64,000 nucleotides of DNA from Marinomonas lutimaris (GTDB lineage: Bacteria; Pseudomonadota; Gammaproteobacteria; Pseudomonadales; Marinomonadaceae), in NCBI RefSeq assembly GCF_019426345.1, contig NZ_JAHLLW010000016.1, positions 336 through 64,335 of the forward strand. The letters run 5' to 3'. The notes under the pieces are model-generated. The model was not told the origin of the DNA and ran no database searches. It saw nothing but the letters and a program-made list of their open reading frames with translations. The first letter of the stretch is position 1; each line of letters starts with the position of its first letter. The translations under genes were made by a program, and so were the position numbers. Positions 54,375 to 63,673 of this stretch are shown piece by piece.

Positions 54375-55148
54375 CTAAGGCAACAGCTTCGCCACCACAA
54401 AGCCGGTAAATAAGGCAATGCTCACTGAAAACAGTGAGCCAAGCATGACGTATTCGGTGAACTTCCTATCGTGAGCTTCACGTAAATCCCCCATGCGAAA
54501 GATGGATTTCGCGGCGAGTACAAAACCAACTGCGGTGTATTGGCCGTTTAGTATAAAGGTCAGCACTAAGACGCGTTCAAGGTAGCCCAAATACTGGCCT
54601 GCATTCGGTAAGGATTGTACTTTCTTGTTTTGCGAATCACACACATCGGCTTCCAAGTCCGCCGACCATTTAGACAGAATCTCTCCGATGATGATAGACG
54701 CCGGTTTGAGCATCATTAAATAAGCGAGAGCGATGAGCAAAGCTGCGTTGTAATCTATGTCATTGATGAGTGTTTTGAGTTGCTCTATCGCGCTATCAAA
54801 GAGATAAAACCATAAAAATAGGATGCTTAGGGCATGAAGTAATTGGTCGATGATAAACCACAAAAAGCCTTGTCCAACTTTCACTTTTGTATAATCGATT
54901 AGGCTATGAATAACGGCGAATAATAAGCCGATGAAAAGCGAGCCTAACAAGCTGGTGGCGGTTGCGAAACTAACAATCGCTAAGACAATAGCACCATGAA
55001 CCAGACCATGATAATACAAAGAGCGCGAACGTCCTTGATGGGTATTTTTGTCTTTCACCCAAGTGTTGGGTTGTAAAAAGAAATCACCAATCACATGCCC
55101 CAGTAACAACAAGAGCAACACGGCCAAACCGTCGAACTGAAACATCAC
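54375..55148 (-). CDS. DUF3307-family membrane protein
   Basis: A 257-aa integral membrane protein. The N terminus LLLLLLGHVIGDFFLQPNTWV followed by a histidine-containing YYHGLVHGAIV segment is the DUF3307 signature. Five or more hydrophobic spans follow (e.g. ALSILFLWFYLF, YVMLGSLFSVSIALFTGFV). Function is unknown. It overlaps the upstream regulator-like gene by four bases (ATGA), and this pairing with a SatD-like protein recurs in many genomes, which suggests a joint function. The conserved histidines and aspartate near the membrane could bind a metal, but this is a guess. Confidence 0.85.
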   Translation of the reverse strand: MMFQFDGLAVLLLLLLGHVIGDFFLQPNTWVKDKNTHQGRSRSLYYHGLVHGAIVLAIVSFATATSLLGSLFIGLLFAVIHSLIDYTKVKVGQGFLWFIIDQLLHALSILFLWFYLFDSAIEQLKTLINDIDYNAALLIALAYLMMLKPASIIIGEILSKWSADLEADVCDSQNKKVQSLPNAGQYLGYLERVLVLTFILNGQYTAVGFVLAAKSIFRMGDLREAHDRKFTEYVMLGSLFSVSIALFTGFVVAKLLP

Positions 55149-55798
55149 GACTTACTCCCTATTAACGTGGCTTCTATGACATCCAAAGTATCTAGTATCA
55201 AACTCGCGTTGGCGCGTTGCAACCGTGAGGCTAATGAACGGCGGTGGATTCCCGTTTTCGCGGAAAGAGCCTCTTGAGTGAATTCTGGATAAAGAAGGCG
55301 AGGGAACAAGACTTCGGCCTGTTTTTCACTGAGCCCCGTCATCATAAAATCTAAGTGGCGAATCAATAAATCACGGCTGGGGTTGGCTTCAACTGTGTCT
55401 GGCAAAGACAGTTTGAGGCGTTCTTCATCCATGTCTTTTAAAGCTCGGCCTGATAGTTGAAAAGCTTCGCCTTTGGCGGTTTTTCTCAGCTCCGTTTCGA
55501 TCTGTTGATACCGGCCAATACCGATAGACACCCGAGCATCCGCGCCTTTTACACACTTCATCAGCGTGAGTCTTAACAATATAGCGCAGCGCAGCGCGTG
55601 TTTTGGCTCAGGGGCAAATACCTGAAACTCATCACCGCGAAACACATCGCCCTGAGCATGGAATTCATCTTGAAAAATGACAATGGTTTGTTCTATCTGC
55701 TGCAAACATGCTTGGTGTGCTTCATCAGACAAAGCACTAGAATTCACCATATCACCGGTAATCACACCGCCAAGCGCCGCTTTGCTATTCAAACTCAT
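55145..55798 (-). CDS. SatD-like protein with C-terminal helix-turn-helix
   Basis: About 217 aa from ATG 55798, chosen because GGGAGG lies at a good distance; the frame remains open to TTG 55822. The N-terminal half shows GGVITGDMVNSSAL and DVFRGDEFQVF, resembling SatD family proteins, which share a nucleotidyl-cyclase-like fold with GGDEF enzymes. The C-terminal part (TQEALSAKTGIHRRSLASRLQRA) looks like a DNA-binding helix-turn-helix. It may be a regulator that senses a ligand and controls the DUF3307 partner. Activity as a cyclase is not established. Confidence 0.7.
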   Translation of the reverse strand: MSLNSKAALGGVITGDMVNSSALSDEAHQACLQQIEQTIVIFQDEFHAQGDVFRGDEFQVFAPEPKHALRCAILLRLTLMKCVKGADARVSIGIGRYQQIETELRKTAKGEAFQLSGRALKDMDEERLKLSLPDTVEANPSRDLLIRHLDFMMTGLSEKQAEVLFPRLLYPEFTQEALSAKTGIHRRSLASRLQRANASLILDTLDVIEATLIGSKS

Positions 55799-55886
55799 GC
55801 ATCCATCCTCCCAGCTCGCCAAGATTAATCGCTAAGTGCAGCCGTAATAAAAGCACAAATTATTGACTAAAGCCAGTTTGGCCACT

Positions 55887-55919
55887 AAATACTGACCAAA
55901 TTTGGTTTGGTCAGTATTT
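55887..55919. promoter_or_regulatory. 14-bp perfect palindrome upstream of hsdR
   Basis: AAATACTGACCAAA (55887-55900) is matched exactly by TTTGGTCAGTATTT (55906-55919) around TTTGG. It lies in the divergent region between the SatD-like gene and hsdR. It may be an operator for a regulator or a hairpin in the hsdR leader. Confidence 0.6.
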
Positions 55920-56003
55920 AAGTGTTTATTGGTGATCCGTTTGCAGGTTAGTTTTCTAATACGCTCGGCTTTACACAAAACTTTCGTTATATTAGGAAGT
56001 TAA

Positions 56004-58502
56004 ATGGAGTTGCAGCGGATAAATGGCATGGCCTCAGGCATTAACAAAGCAAAATTAACAGAAACCGACATCATCACTAAGTTTATTCTGCCCGCTGTAA
56101 AAAGCGTTGGTTGGGATGATATGACGCAGATACGTCAAGAGGTAAAGCTCAAAGACGGCATGGTCATTGTTCGCGGCCAGATGGCGGCGCGTAAGAAAGT
56201 GAAGTCGGCAGACATTGTTTTGTATCATAAGCCAAGTATGCCGCTCGCGGTCATTGAAGCGAAAGCCAACAAGCACGAAGTTGGCAAAGGCATGCAGCAA
56301 GCCTTAGGTTACGCCAGTTTGCTTGAAGTACCTTTTGTATTTGCTTCCAATGGTGATGGTTTTATTTTTCACGATAAGACCAACCTAGCTCAATTAGAAA
56401 CCGAAATTCGCCTTGAAGATTTCCCTACACCAAAGCAACTCTGGGAAAAATACTGCCAATGGAAAGGTTATAAAACCGAAAATCTTCCGGTTATCGCACA
56501 AGATTATCATGATGATGGCACAGGCAAAGCGCCGCGTTATTATCAGCTGCAAGCCATTAACAAAACAGTCGAAGCCATTGCTGAAGGCCAAAATCGATTG
56601 TTGTTAGTGATGGCAACCGGAACAGGTAAAACCTACACGGCGTTCCAGATTATTTGGCGTTTATGGAAAGCAAGAGCTAAGAAGCGCATTCTTTTTTTAG
56701 CCGACCGCAATATATTAGTAGACCAAACCCGAATTAATGATTTTCAGCCTTTTGGCACGGCCATGACGAAAATCACGGGCCGCAAAGTTGATCCTGCTTA
56801 CGAAATTCACCTTGCTTTATATCAAGCCTTAACTGGACCAGAAGAAGACCAAAAAGCCTACAAGCAAGTCGATCCCGATTTCTTTGATCTAATTATTATC
56901 GACGAGTGCCATCGTGGCAGCGCATCGGAAGAGAGTGCTTGGCGAGAGATCCTTGAATACTTTAGCTCTGCGACTCAAGTAGGTTTGACCGCCACACCAA
57001 AAGAAACCGATGAAGTCTCTAACATCGAATATTTTGGCGATCCTATTTATACCTATTCGTTAAAGCAAGGCATTGAGGATGGTTTCTTAGCGCCTTACAA
57101 AGTAGTGCGTGTCGACATTGATATTGATGTACAAGGTTGGCGACCTTACAAAGAGCAAATAGATAAAAAAGGCAATGTGATAGAGGATCGAATCTATAAC
57201 CAAAAAGACATGGATCGAACTTTAGTCATCGATGAGCGTACTCAGTTGGTGGCGCAAACCGTGACCAATTATTTAACACGTATTGGTTCAATGTCGAAGA
57301 CCATTATATTTTGTAACGATATTGATCACGCCGAGCGTATGCGTCGAGCTTTTGCCAATCTTAATCCAGAGCAGATGGCGAAAAATGATAAGTACGTAAT
57401 GCGAATTACGGGCGATGAGGATTTGGGTAAAGGTCAGCTGGATAATTTTATTAACTCGAAAAAAGCCTACCCAGTAATTGCCGTAACCTCGGAGTTAATG
57501 ACCACAGGGGTGGATGCCAAAACCTGTAAACTGGTGGTGTTGGATCAAGGCATTCAATCCATGACTAAGTTTAAGCAAATCATTGGTCGTGGCACTCGTA
57601 TCGATGAAAAATACGGTAAACTCTGGTTTACCATCATGGACTTTAAAAAGGCTACCGAGCTGTTTGCTGACGAACGATTCGATGGTGAGCCTGTGCAAAT
57701 CAAACAAACACATACCAGTGATTATGAGACAGAAGAGGCGCTAGACGATATCGTCGATGGCATGGATGATATTGAAAATCCTTTTGGCGACGAAGAGATA
57801 GATCCTGATTCCATCCAAGAGCCAGAAGCGCCATACGATGCGTCTAACTCAACCATGAGTGATGACTTTGGTTCCTTTGATAACAGTGATGACAGTACAG
57901 ATTGGAACGACGAAGACAAAGTTCGCAAGTTCTATGTGAATGGCGTCAAGGTGAAAGCCATTGCTGAGCGTATTCAATACTACGATACAGACGGCAAGCT
58001 GGTGACCGAGTCATTCAAAGATTACACGCGCAAAACCATGGCGAAACAATTTGCCTCCCTCGATGAATTTACCAAAAAATGGCAAGACTCAGAACGTAAG
58101 CAAGTCATCATCGATGAATTGGCAGAGCAGGGCATTATTTGGGAAGCGTTAGAAGAGGAAGTCGGAAAAGGGCTAGATCCATTCGATCTGATCTGTCATG
58201 TGGTTTATGATATGCCACCGCTGACGCGACGCGAACGTGCCGACAAGGTGAAAAAGCGCAATTACTTTGTTAAATACGGCGAAACGGCTCAGCAAGTGCT
58301 GAGTCAGTTGTTAGACAAATACGCCGACATTGGCGTACAAGAGATAGAAAACATTCAAGTGCTCAAAGTGACGCCATTTGACCAAATTGGTCGCCCGAAT
58401 GAAATTGTAAAAAAAGGCTTTGGTGGCAAACCACAATATGACGAAGCGATCAGAGAACTTGAAAGTGAGATTTACCAATCAGACGAACCAAAATCGGCTT
58501 AG
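56004..58502 (+). CDS. hsdR: Type I restriction enzyme R subunit
   Basis: An 832-aa HsdR of the shorter EcoAI/EcoEI-like (type IB) size. The N-terminal nuclease domain shows [22 protein letters not shown] with the E-x-K of the PD-(D/E)xK site. The translocase follows with [12 protein letters not shown] (Walker A), [10 protein letters not shown] (DEAH-like), GLTATP and a helicase C-half ending in [10 protein letters not shown]. The C-terminal region matches the EcoEI R C-terminal type. It cuts unmodified foreign DNA in complex with HsdM and HsdS. ATG 56004 has AGGAAG upstream. Gene order R-M-S fits the type IB group. All key motifs look intact. Confidence 0.95.
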   Translation: MELQRINGMASGINKAKLTETDIITKFILPAVKSVGWDDMTQIRQEVKLKDGMVIVRGQMAARKKVKSADIVLYHKPSMPLAVIEAKANKHEVGKGMQQALGYASLLEVPFVFASNGDGFIFHDKTNLAQLETEIRLEDFPTPKQLWEKYCQWKGYKTENLPVIAQDYHDDGTGKAPRYYQLQAINKTVEAIAEGQNRLLLVMATGTGKTYTAFQIIWRLWKARAKKRILFLADRNILVDQTRINDFQPFGTAMTKITGRKVDPAYEIHLALYQALTGPEEDQKAYKQVDPDFFDLIIIDECHRGSASEESAWREILEYFSSATQVGLTATPKETDEVSNIEYFGDPIYTYSLKQGIEDGFLAPYKVVRVDIDIDVQGWRPYKEQIDKKGNVIEDRIYNQKDMDRTLVIDERTQLVAQTVTNYLTRIGSMSKTIIFCNDIDHAERMRRAFANLNPEQMAKNDKYVMRITGDEDLGKGQLDNFINSKKAYPVIAVTSELMTTGVDAKTCKLVVLDQGIQSMTKFKQIIGRGTRIDEKYGKLWFTIMDFKKATELFADERFDGEPVQIKQTHTSDYETEEALDDIVDGMDDIENPFGDEEIDPDSIQEPEAPYDASNSTMSDDFGSFDNSDDSTDWNDEDKVRKFYVNGVKVKAIAERIQYYDTDGKLVTESFKDYTRKTMAKQFASLDEFTKKWQDSERKQVIIDELAEQGIIWEALEEEVGKGLDPFDLICHVVYDMPPLTRRERADKVKKRNYFVKYGETAQQVLSQLLDKYADIGVQEIENIQVLKVTPFDQIGRPNEIVKKGFGGKPQYDEAIRELESEIYQSDEPKSA

Positions 58503-58563
58503 ACGTTCATTCCTATCTAACGTGGCTCGATTTGCATTACATAATTAACAACATCCTATTCCT

Positions 58564-58592
58564 CGGGCGCTAACCATTCAGCGCCCGTACTT
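58564..58592 (+). terminator. Hairpin with T-run between hsdR and hsdM
   Basis: CGGGCGCT (58564-58571) and AGCGCCCG (58580-58587) form a perfect GC-rich 8-bp stem followed by TACTTTTT. It resembles a terminator or attenuator inside the operon, so hsdM/hsdS may have their own promoter or a reduced level of read-through. Confidence 0.7.
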
Positions 58593-58622
58593 TTTACGAA
58601 AAGTTTTATTAAGAGAAAGCCC

Positions 58623-60128
58623 ATGTCTATCAGTTCTGCAATAAAATCCATTCAAGACATAATGCGCAAAGACGCTGGTGTCGATGGCGATGCTCAGCGC
58701 CTTGGTCAAATGTCTTGGTTGCTGTTTCTTAAAGTATTCGATGCTCAAGAAGAAGAGCTCGCCTTTGAACTGGAAGGCGCTTACAAAGCACCGATTCCTG
58801 AAGAGTATTTATGGCACAACTGGGCGGCAGATCCCGAAGGCATAACGGGCGAAGAGTTACTCGATTTTGTTAACGACGATTTATTTTACGATCTGAAAAA
58901 CCTCACCGCGCCAATCGATCTAAACCCACGCGGTTTTGTGGTGAAAGAAGCCTTTAGTGATGCCTTCAACTACATGAAGAACGGCACGCTGCTGCGCCAA
59001 GTGATAAACAAGTTAAACGAAATCGACTTTACCGATTCCAATGAACGTCATCTATTTGGCGATATTTACGAGCAAATTTTGCGGGATTTACAAAGTGCTG
59101 GTAACGCAGGGGAATTCTATACGCCTCGTGCCGTTACACGGTTTATTGTTGATCGTCTTGATCCAAAGCTGGGCGAAACCATCATGGACCCAGCTACGGG
59201 AACCGGTGGCTTTTTGGCCTGCTCTTTCGATCATGTGAAAGAGCGTTACGTGCAAACCACGGACGATCATCAAACCCTACAAAAGCAAATTCACGGTGTT
59301 GAGAAAAAACAGCTGCCGCATTTATTGTGCATCACCAATATGATGTTGCATGGCATCGAGGTGCCCGTGCAAATTCGCCACGGCAATACCTTGAACAAAC
59401 CGCTGTCGAGCTGGGACAGCAACATCGATGTGATTGCAACCAATCCTCCATTCGGTGGCACAGAAGAAGACGGCATAGAAAAGAACTTTCCGGCAGACAT
59501 GCAAACCCGTGAGACAGCGGATTTATTTCTACAACTGATTATCGAGGTGCTTTCTAAGCCAACCGATAGCAAAAACGGCGGTAGAGCAGGCGTGGTCTTG
59601 CCTGATGGCACTTTATTTGGCGAAGGCGTGAAAACTAAAATCAAAAAAATGCTCACCGAAGAATGTAACCTGCACACTATCGTGCGTTTACCCAATGGCG
59701 TGTTTAACCCTTACACTGGCATTAAAACTAATATCCTGTTTTTCACCAAAGGCCAACCGACGAAAGACGTGTGGTTTTATGAGCATCCGTATCCAGACGG
59801 TGTGAAAAACTACAATAAAACCAAGCCGATGAAGTTTGAAGAATTTCAAGCCGAAATCGATTGGTGGGGCGACGAAGCAGATGGCTTTGCCAGCCGAGTC
59901 GAAACTAACAACGCTTGGAAAGTTTCTATCGACGAGATCATCGCGCGGAACTTTAACTTAGACATTAAAAACCCGTATCAAGAAACGGTAGAAAGCCACG
60001 ATCCAGAAGAATTACTGGCCACTTACCAAGCGCAACAAGACGACATCGCGGCGTTACGCAACCAGCTAAAAGACATACTCGGCGCGGCGTTAAGCTCGTC
60101 TGGCTCAACTACGGGTGGAGAGAAGTAA
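58623..60128 (+). CDS. hsdM: Type I DNA methyltransferase M subunit
   Basis: A 501-aa N6-adenine methyltransferase. The N-terminal helical domain is followed by the SAM-binding motif DPATGTGGFLACSF and the catalytic NPPFGG (motif IV). FYTPRAVTRFIVDRL is a further HsdM hallmark. Two M subunits and one S subunit form the modification enzyme, which protects host DNA and also licenses HsdR. It starts at ATG 58623 with AGAGAAAG before it and overlaps hsdS at the junction, consistent with coupling of M and S. Confidence 0.95.
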   Translation: MSISSAIKSIQDIMRKDAGVDGDAQRLGQMSWLLFLKVFDAQEEELAFELEGAYKAPIPEEYLWHNWAADPEGITGEELLDFVNDDLFYDLKNLTAPIDLNPRGFVVKEAFSDAFNYMKNGTLLRQVINKLNEIDFTDSNERHLFGDIYEQILRDLQSAGNAGEFYTPRAVTRFIVDRLDPKLGETIMDPATGTGGFLACSFDHVKERYVQTTDDHQTLQKQIHGVEKKQLPHLLCITNMMLHGIEVPVQIRHGNTLNKPLSSWDSNIDVIATNPPFGGTEEDGIEKNFPADMQTRETADLFLQLIIEVLSKPTDSKNGGRAGVVLPDGTLFGEGVKTKIKKMLTEECNLHTIVRLPNGVFNPYTGIKTNILFFTKGQPTKDVWFYEHPYPDGVKNYNKTKPMKFEEFQAEIDWWGDEADGFASRVETNNAWKVSIDEIIARNFNLDIKNPYQETVESHDPEELLATYQAQQDDIAALRNQLKDILGAALSSSGSTTGGEK

Positions 60129-61933
60129 TGTCGGTGGAATCTCAAACAACACATTCTAGCCCGATAGAAAACCTGATCACCGAGCACATCGACATCTGGA
60201 GCAGCGCTATCAAACGCAAATCCAGCTCTGGTCGTGGCTCAAGCAAAAAAATAGAACTCTACGGCATCAAAAAACTGCGTGAGCTGATTCTAGAACTAGC
60301 TGTTCGTGGCAAGCTTGTCGCTCAAGACCCGAATGACGAACCTGCGTCTGTTCTGCTCGAACGCATTGCCAAAGAAAAAGCCCAGCTAGTCAAAGAAGGC
60401 AAAATCAAAAAGCCGAAAAAGCTGCCAGAGATTACCGAAGACGAAAAACCATTTGAACTGCCAAGTGGGTGGGAGTGGTGTCGGATTCAAGAAATTGGCC
60501 ATGATCTAGGTCAGAAGCAACCAGAAGGAACGTTTTCATACATTGATGTTGGTTCTATAGATAAAGTATATGGATTAGTTGAGTCACCAACCATTCTGGA
60601 AGGCAAAGACGCTCCTTCACGAGCACGAAAAATTGTTACTGAAGGGACAGTCATTTATTCCACAATACGACCTTATTTATTAAATATCGCGATCATAGAT
60701 AAGAAGTTTTCCTATGAGCCTATTGCCAGTACAGCGTTTGCAATTATTCATCCACTAAATGGTATTGTCGGTAACTATGTTTATCGTTATTTGAGAAGTA
60801 CGCCTTTTGTTAGATATGTAGAATCCGTTCAGACTGGAGTGGCTTACCCTGCAATCAATGATAAGCAGTTTCAAATGGGTATAATTTCAGTTCCGCCAAC
60901 AACCGAACAACACCGTATCGTCGCTAAAGTCGATGAGTTGATGGCGCTTTGCGATAAGCTCGAAGCGCAAACCGAATCCAGCCTTGATGCTCACCAAACC
61001 TTAGTGACTGTATTGCTAGACACCTTAGTGGATAGCCAGAATGCCGAAGAATTAGCACAAAGCTGGATGCGCATCAGTGGTCATTTCGACACCTTATTTA
61101 CCACAGAACAAAGCATTGACCAGCTAAAGCAAACCATCCTACAACTGGCGGTCACGGGTAAATTGGTTGAACAGGCCAGCCGCGAGGCGAGAAATAGTCC
61201 AAATTACGAGCCAGCGTCCGTTCTACTTGAGCGTATCGCCGCCGAAAAAGAAGAACTTGTTAAGCAAAAGAAAATTAAAAAACAAAAGCCACTGCCACCT
61301 ATTTCAGATGATGAAAAACCGTTCGGGCTGCCTGAGGGATGGGAGTGGGTTAGGTTCGAAAATATAGTTGAGATTCAAGGAGGTATTACAAAGGGAAGAA
61401 AGCTGGCTGGTAGGGAAGTTGTAAAGGTTCCATATTTAAGTGTTGCAAATGTCCAGCGGAACTATCTCGATTTAAATTTTTTAAAAGAAATTGAAATTCC
61501 GATTAGTGAAAAAGAGAAATATAGAGTTAAAAAAAGGGATTTATTAATAACTGAGGGTGGCGATTGGGATAAAGTAGGGCGAACCGCAATTTGGTCAGAT
61601 GAGCTTGACTACGTAGGTCATCAAAATCATGTATTTAAAGCCCGAATATTTATTGAAGAGCAAAGTGAAATTTGGTTAGAAAAATATCTTAATGGACCTT
61701 ATGCTCGTAATTATTTCGCAGGCTCCAGTAAGCAAACGACTAATTTGGCTTCTATAAATAAAACACAATTACGTGGTTGTCTAATAGCAATAGCACCACT
61801 CGAAGAGCAGCACCGCATCGTCGCTAAAGTCGATGAATTAATGGCTATCTGCGATCAGCTGAAAGCCCGACTCAGCGAAGCGCAAACCACGCAACTGAAC
61901 CTTGCTGATGCCCTAGTTGAGCAAGCTTTGTAA
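60128..61933 (+). CDS. hsdS: Type I specificity S subunit
   Basis: A 601-aa HsdS with two target-recognition domains, each preceded by a conserved helix-rich block. The first block includes ELAVRGKLVAQDPNDEPASV near residue 65 and the second QLAVTGKLVEQ near residue 345. Each continues to PSGWEWCRI or PEGWEWVRF, where the recognition domain begins. Each half ends with a spacer helix, EEQHRIVAKVDELMA or its close variant. The half-repeat gives a bipartite DNA target. The recognition domains are visibly more AT-rich than the conserved blocks, as expected for exchangeable modules. Target sequence cannot be predicted by eye. Confidence 0.94.
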   Translation: MSVESQTTHSSPIENLITEHIDIWSSAIKRKSSSGRGSSKKIELYGIKKLRELILELAVRGKLVAQDPNDEPASVLLERIAKEKAQLVKEGKIKKPKKLPEITEDEKPFELPSGWEWCRIQEIGHDLGQKQPEGTFSYIDVGSIDKVYGLVESPTILEGKDAPSRARKIVTEGTVIYSTIRPYLLNIAIIDKKFSYEPIASTAFAIIHPLNGIVGNYVYRYLRSTPFVRYVESVQTGVAYPAINDKQFQMGIISVPPTTEQHRIVAKVDELMALCDKLEAQTESSLDAHQTLVTVLLDTLVDSQNAEELAQSWMRISGHFDTLFTTEQSIDQLKQTILQLAVTGKLVEQASREARNSPNYEPASVLLERIAAEKEELVKQKKIKKQKPLPPISDDEKPFGLPEGWEWVRFENIVEIQGGITKGRKLAGREVVKVPYLSVANVQRNYLDLNFLKEIEIPISEKEKYRVKKRDLLITEGGDWDKVGRTAIWSDELDYVGHQNHVFKARIFIEEQSEIWLEKYLNGPYARNYFAGSSKQTTNLASINKTQLRGCLIAIAPLEEQHRIVAKVDELMAICDQLKARLSEAQTTQLNLADALVEQAL

Positions 61934-61948
61934 CCAAGGAGAGGTTCT

Positions 61949-62656
61949 ATGAGCGAACTTTATAATGTGTATTGTGATGAATCTTGCCACTTAGAAAACG
62001 ATGGCATTAACGTGATGACGTTGGGGGCGCTTTGGTGTCCTGTGGCTAAGCGGGCTGAAATTTCCAAACGGATTCGAGAAATCAAGGTAAAACATGGACT
62101 GTCAGCAGATTTTGAAATCAAATGGACTAAGGTAAGTAAAGGGCGGTTGGACTTTTATCTCGATGTCATTGATTACTTTTTTGATGACGATGATTGTCAT
62201 TTTAGAGGTTTAGTCGTACCTGATAAAACAGTTCTTAATCATCATGACTTTGGTCAAACTCATGATGATTGGTACTACAAAATGTACTTTGTTATGTTGA
62301 AAAGTATCTTTGATCCAGAATCAAAATATCGTGTCTACATTGATATTAAAGACACATTGGGTCATGAAAAAATTACCAAGTTGCACGATGTCGTTTGCAA
62401 TAGTCATTATGATTTTTCGCAACATATGATAGAAAAAATGCAGCGCATTCATTCTCATGAAGCGGAACAGCTTCAAGTGGCAGATCTGTTGATAGGTGCA
62501 TTAGCCTATTTACATCGAGGTCTAACAACGAATCAAGCAAAGCTTGATTTAATATCAAGGATTAAAGAGCGCAGTGGTTATCAATTAACGCGCAATACTT
62601 TGATTAGAGAAAGTAAGTTTAATCTTTTAATTTGGAATGGACAGGGAGATTCCTAA
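61949..62656 (+). CDS. DUF3800 protein
   Basis: A 235-aa protein of the DUF3800 family, which is thought to have an RNase H-like fold. The opening YNVYCDESCHLENDG carries the conserved D-E-S, and AEQLQVADLLIGALAYLHRG near residue 170 holds the second conserved aspartate. DUF3800 genes are often found in defence islands or with restriction systems. It starts 15 bases after hsdS with AGGAGAGG upstream, so it is co-transcribed with the restriction operon. It may be an additional nuclease-like defence component; that is inference. Confidence 0.85.
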   Translation: MSELYNVYCDESCHLENDGINVMTLGALWCPVAKRAEISKRIREIKVKHGLSADFEIKWTKVSKGRLDFYLDVIDYFFDDDDCHFRGLVVPDKTVLNHHDFGQTHDDWYYKMYFVMLKSIFDPESKYRVYIDIKDTLGHEKITKLHDVVCNSHYDFSQHMIEKMQRIHSHEAEQLQVADLLIGALAYLHRGLTTNQAKLDLISRIKERSGYQLTRNTLIRESKFNLLIWNGQGDS

Positions 62657-63138
62657 TGACATCGGCATGGCTGCCAAGTTTGGTGTTATTTAATGATTAC
62701 GACGGAAATTGGAATCGTTATTTAAATGCTATCTATGCTTATTTTGAAGCAGATTTTGTCTTATCAAAGCCGACCTTTCGTGGCGTTAGGCTAGGGTTAA
62801 AGCGATATCCTGAATACGATGGAAAGTCTGCTACTTTTTGGCATATGACCAGTACAGGGGATGATGAAAACGAGCGAACACCGGATTTTCGTCGTTGTGA
62901 GCGTATTCGTTGGCCAAAGCCAATTATTGAAAACGATCAACATTTATCTTTAAAAATGTGGGCAGAACCTAAAGGTAAAAATAAGCGCATTCATATTTGG
63001 TATGAGCAAGAAGGATATTTAGTTGTGCTAGATGATAGAGGCGACTATATCTTGCCTTGGACTGCATTTTACGTTGAGCGTGAACATGAAAGAAGAAAAT
63101 ACAATAAACGTTGGGAACGAAATAAAGATAATGTATAG
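62656..63138 (+). CDS. Unrecognised 160-aa protein coupled to DUF3800
   Basis: The ATG shares a base with the stop of the DUF3800 gene (TAATG), so the two are translationally coupled. The 160-aa product is rich in aromatic and charged residues (FNDYDGNWNRYLNAIYAYF, FWHMTSTGDDENERTPDFRRCERIRW) and has a basic C-terminal tail (EREHERRKYNKRWERNKDN). No signal peptide or membrane span is visible and I do not recognise a family. An aspartate/histidine-bearing N-terminal half and a beta-rich middle (IHIWYEQEGYLVVLDDRGDY) could form a small nucleic-acid-related domain, but this is only impressionistic. It is the last gene of the restriction locus. Confidence 0.8.
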   Translation: MTSAWLPSLVLFNDYDGNWNRYLNAIYAYFEADFVLSKPTFRGVRLGLKRYPEYDGKSATFWHMTSTGDDENERTPDFRRCERIRWPKPIIENDQHLSLKMWAEPKGKNKRIHIWYEQEGYLVVLDDRGDYILPWTAFYVEREHERRKYNKRWERNKDNV

Positions 63139-63159
63139 GAAATAACTAAGAAAAGCTGA

Positions 63160-63177
63160 CCTCGCCCTCTTGCGAGG
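63160..63177 (+). terminator. Small GC-rich hairpin after the restriction locus
   Basis: CCTCGC (63160-63165) and GCGAGG (63172-63177) form a 6-bp stem. No T-run follows, so it is only a possible factor-dependent end of the operon. The rest of the interval up to 63388 holds no gene that I can see. Confidence 0.35.
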
Positions 63178-63388
63178 ACGGTGTCGTAACTCCTTCTACA
63201 CATGGTAGATGAGATGCGTGAATCTTAGCTACATGAGTCAATATTTGCAAGTAATTCGTTTTAAGCAGAAGGGGAGCTGTATTTCTTCATGACTAATTTT
63301 ATGCTTTATTAGCGAGATTCTGCGCAAAAAGTACAATCGTGAGCAATTAGAGACTATTGTAGGTTTACGGTAGTTAAGGAGATACGAA

Positions 63389-63550
63389 ATGCTAATTCCT
63401 AAAAAAGAAAAAGTGAAATCGACGCCTTTTTCTGTTTTTTTTCGACATGCTAAATCTGCAGAAAAACGCCAGTTTTTTGATCGGATCGCAAAGAAAGCGC
63501 TTAAAGAGCAGCAACAAATGCTTGAAAAAGCTAAGAACATGCCACAATAA
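63389..63550 (+). CDS. Small 53-aa basic protein
   Basis: ATG 63389 follows a good ribosome site (AAGGAG, spacing about 8) and opens 53 codons. The product is strongly basic and rich in Lys and Gln (MLIPKKEKVKSTPFSVFF at the start; AKKALKEQQQMLEKAK near the end), probably helical. A clear rho-independent terminator follows within 25 bases, which supports a real monocistronic gene. No family recognised. It converges with a Fic-domain gene; small basic proteins beside Fic genes are sometimes regulators or antitoxins, but no Fic-inhibitory motif is visible here. Confidence 0.7.
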   Translation: MLIPKKEKVKSTPFSVFFRHAKSAEKRQFFDRIAKKALKEQQQMLEKAKNMPQ

Positions 63551-63572
63551 ATGACTTTATTGTCTACACCAG

Positions 63573-63595
63573 AGCCGCTTAATAGCGGCTTTTTA
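63573..63595 (+). terminator. Terminator after the 53-aa gene
   Basis: AGCCGCT (63573-63579) and AGCGGCT (63584-63590) form a perfect 7-bp stem with a 4-nt loop, followed by a T-run. A textbook rho-independent terminator for the small gene. Confidence 0.9.
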
Positions 63596-63673
63596 GTTTG
63601 TAAAACCTACAATGTAAAAGTTGTTTGTTTTGGCAAGATGAGGTGTTGGGAAAGAATTTCGTTACTAGGCAAG

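Noticed and set aside
54312-54413. Plus-strand 33-aa frame beginning MSAVLADENGNIVEPV
   Set aside because: It looks protein-like but lacks a ribosome site and runs antisense into the end of the DUF3307 gene; too little support to list.
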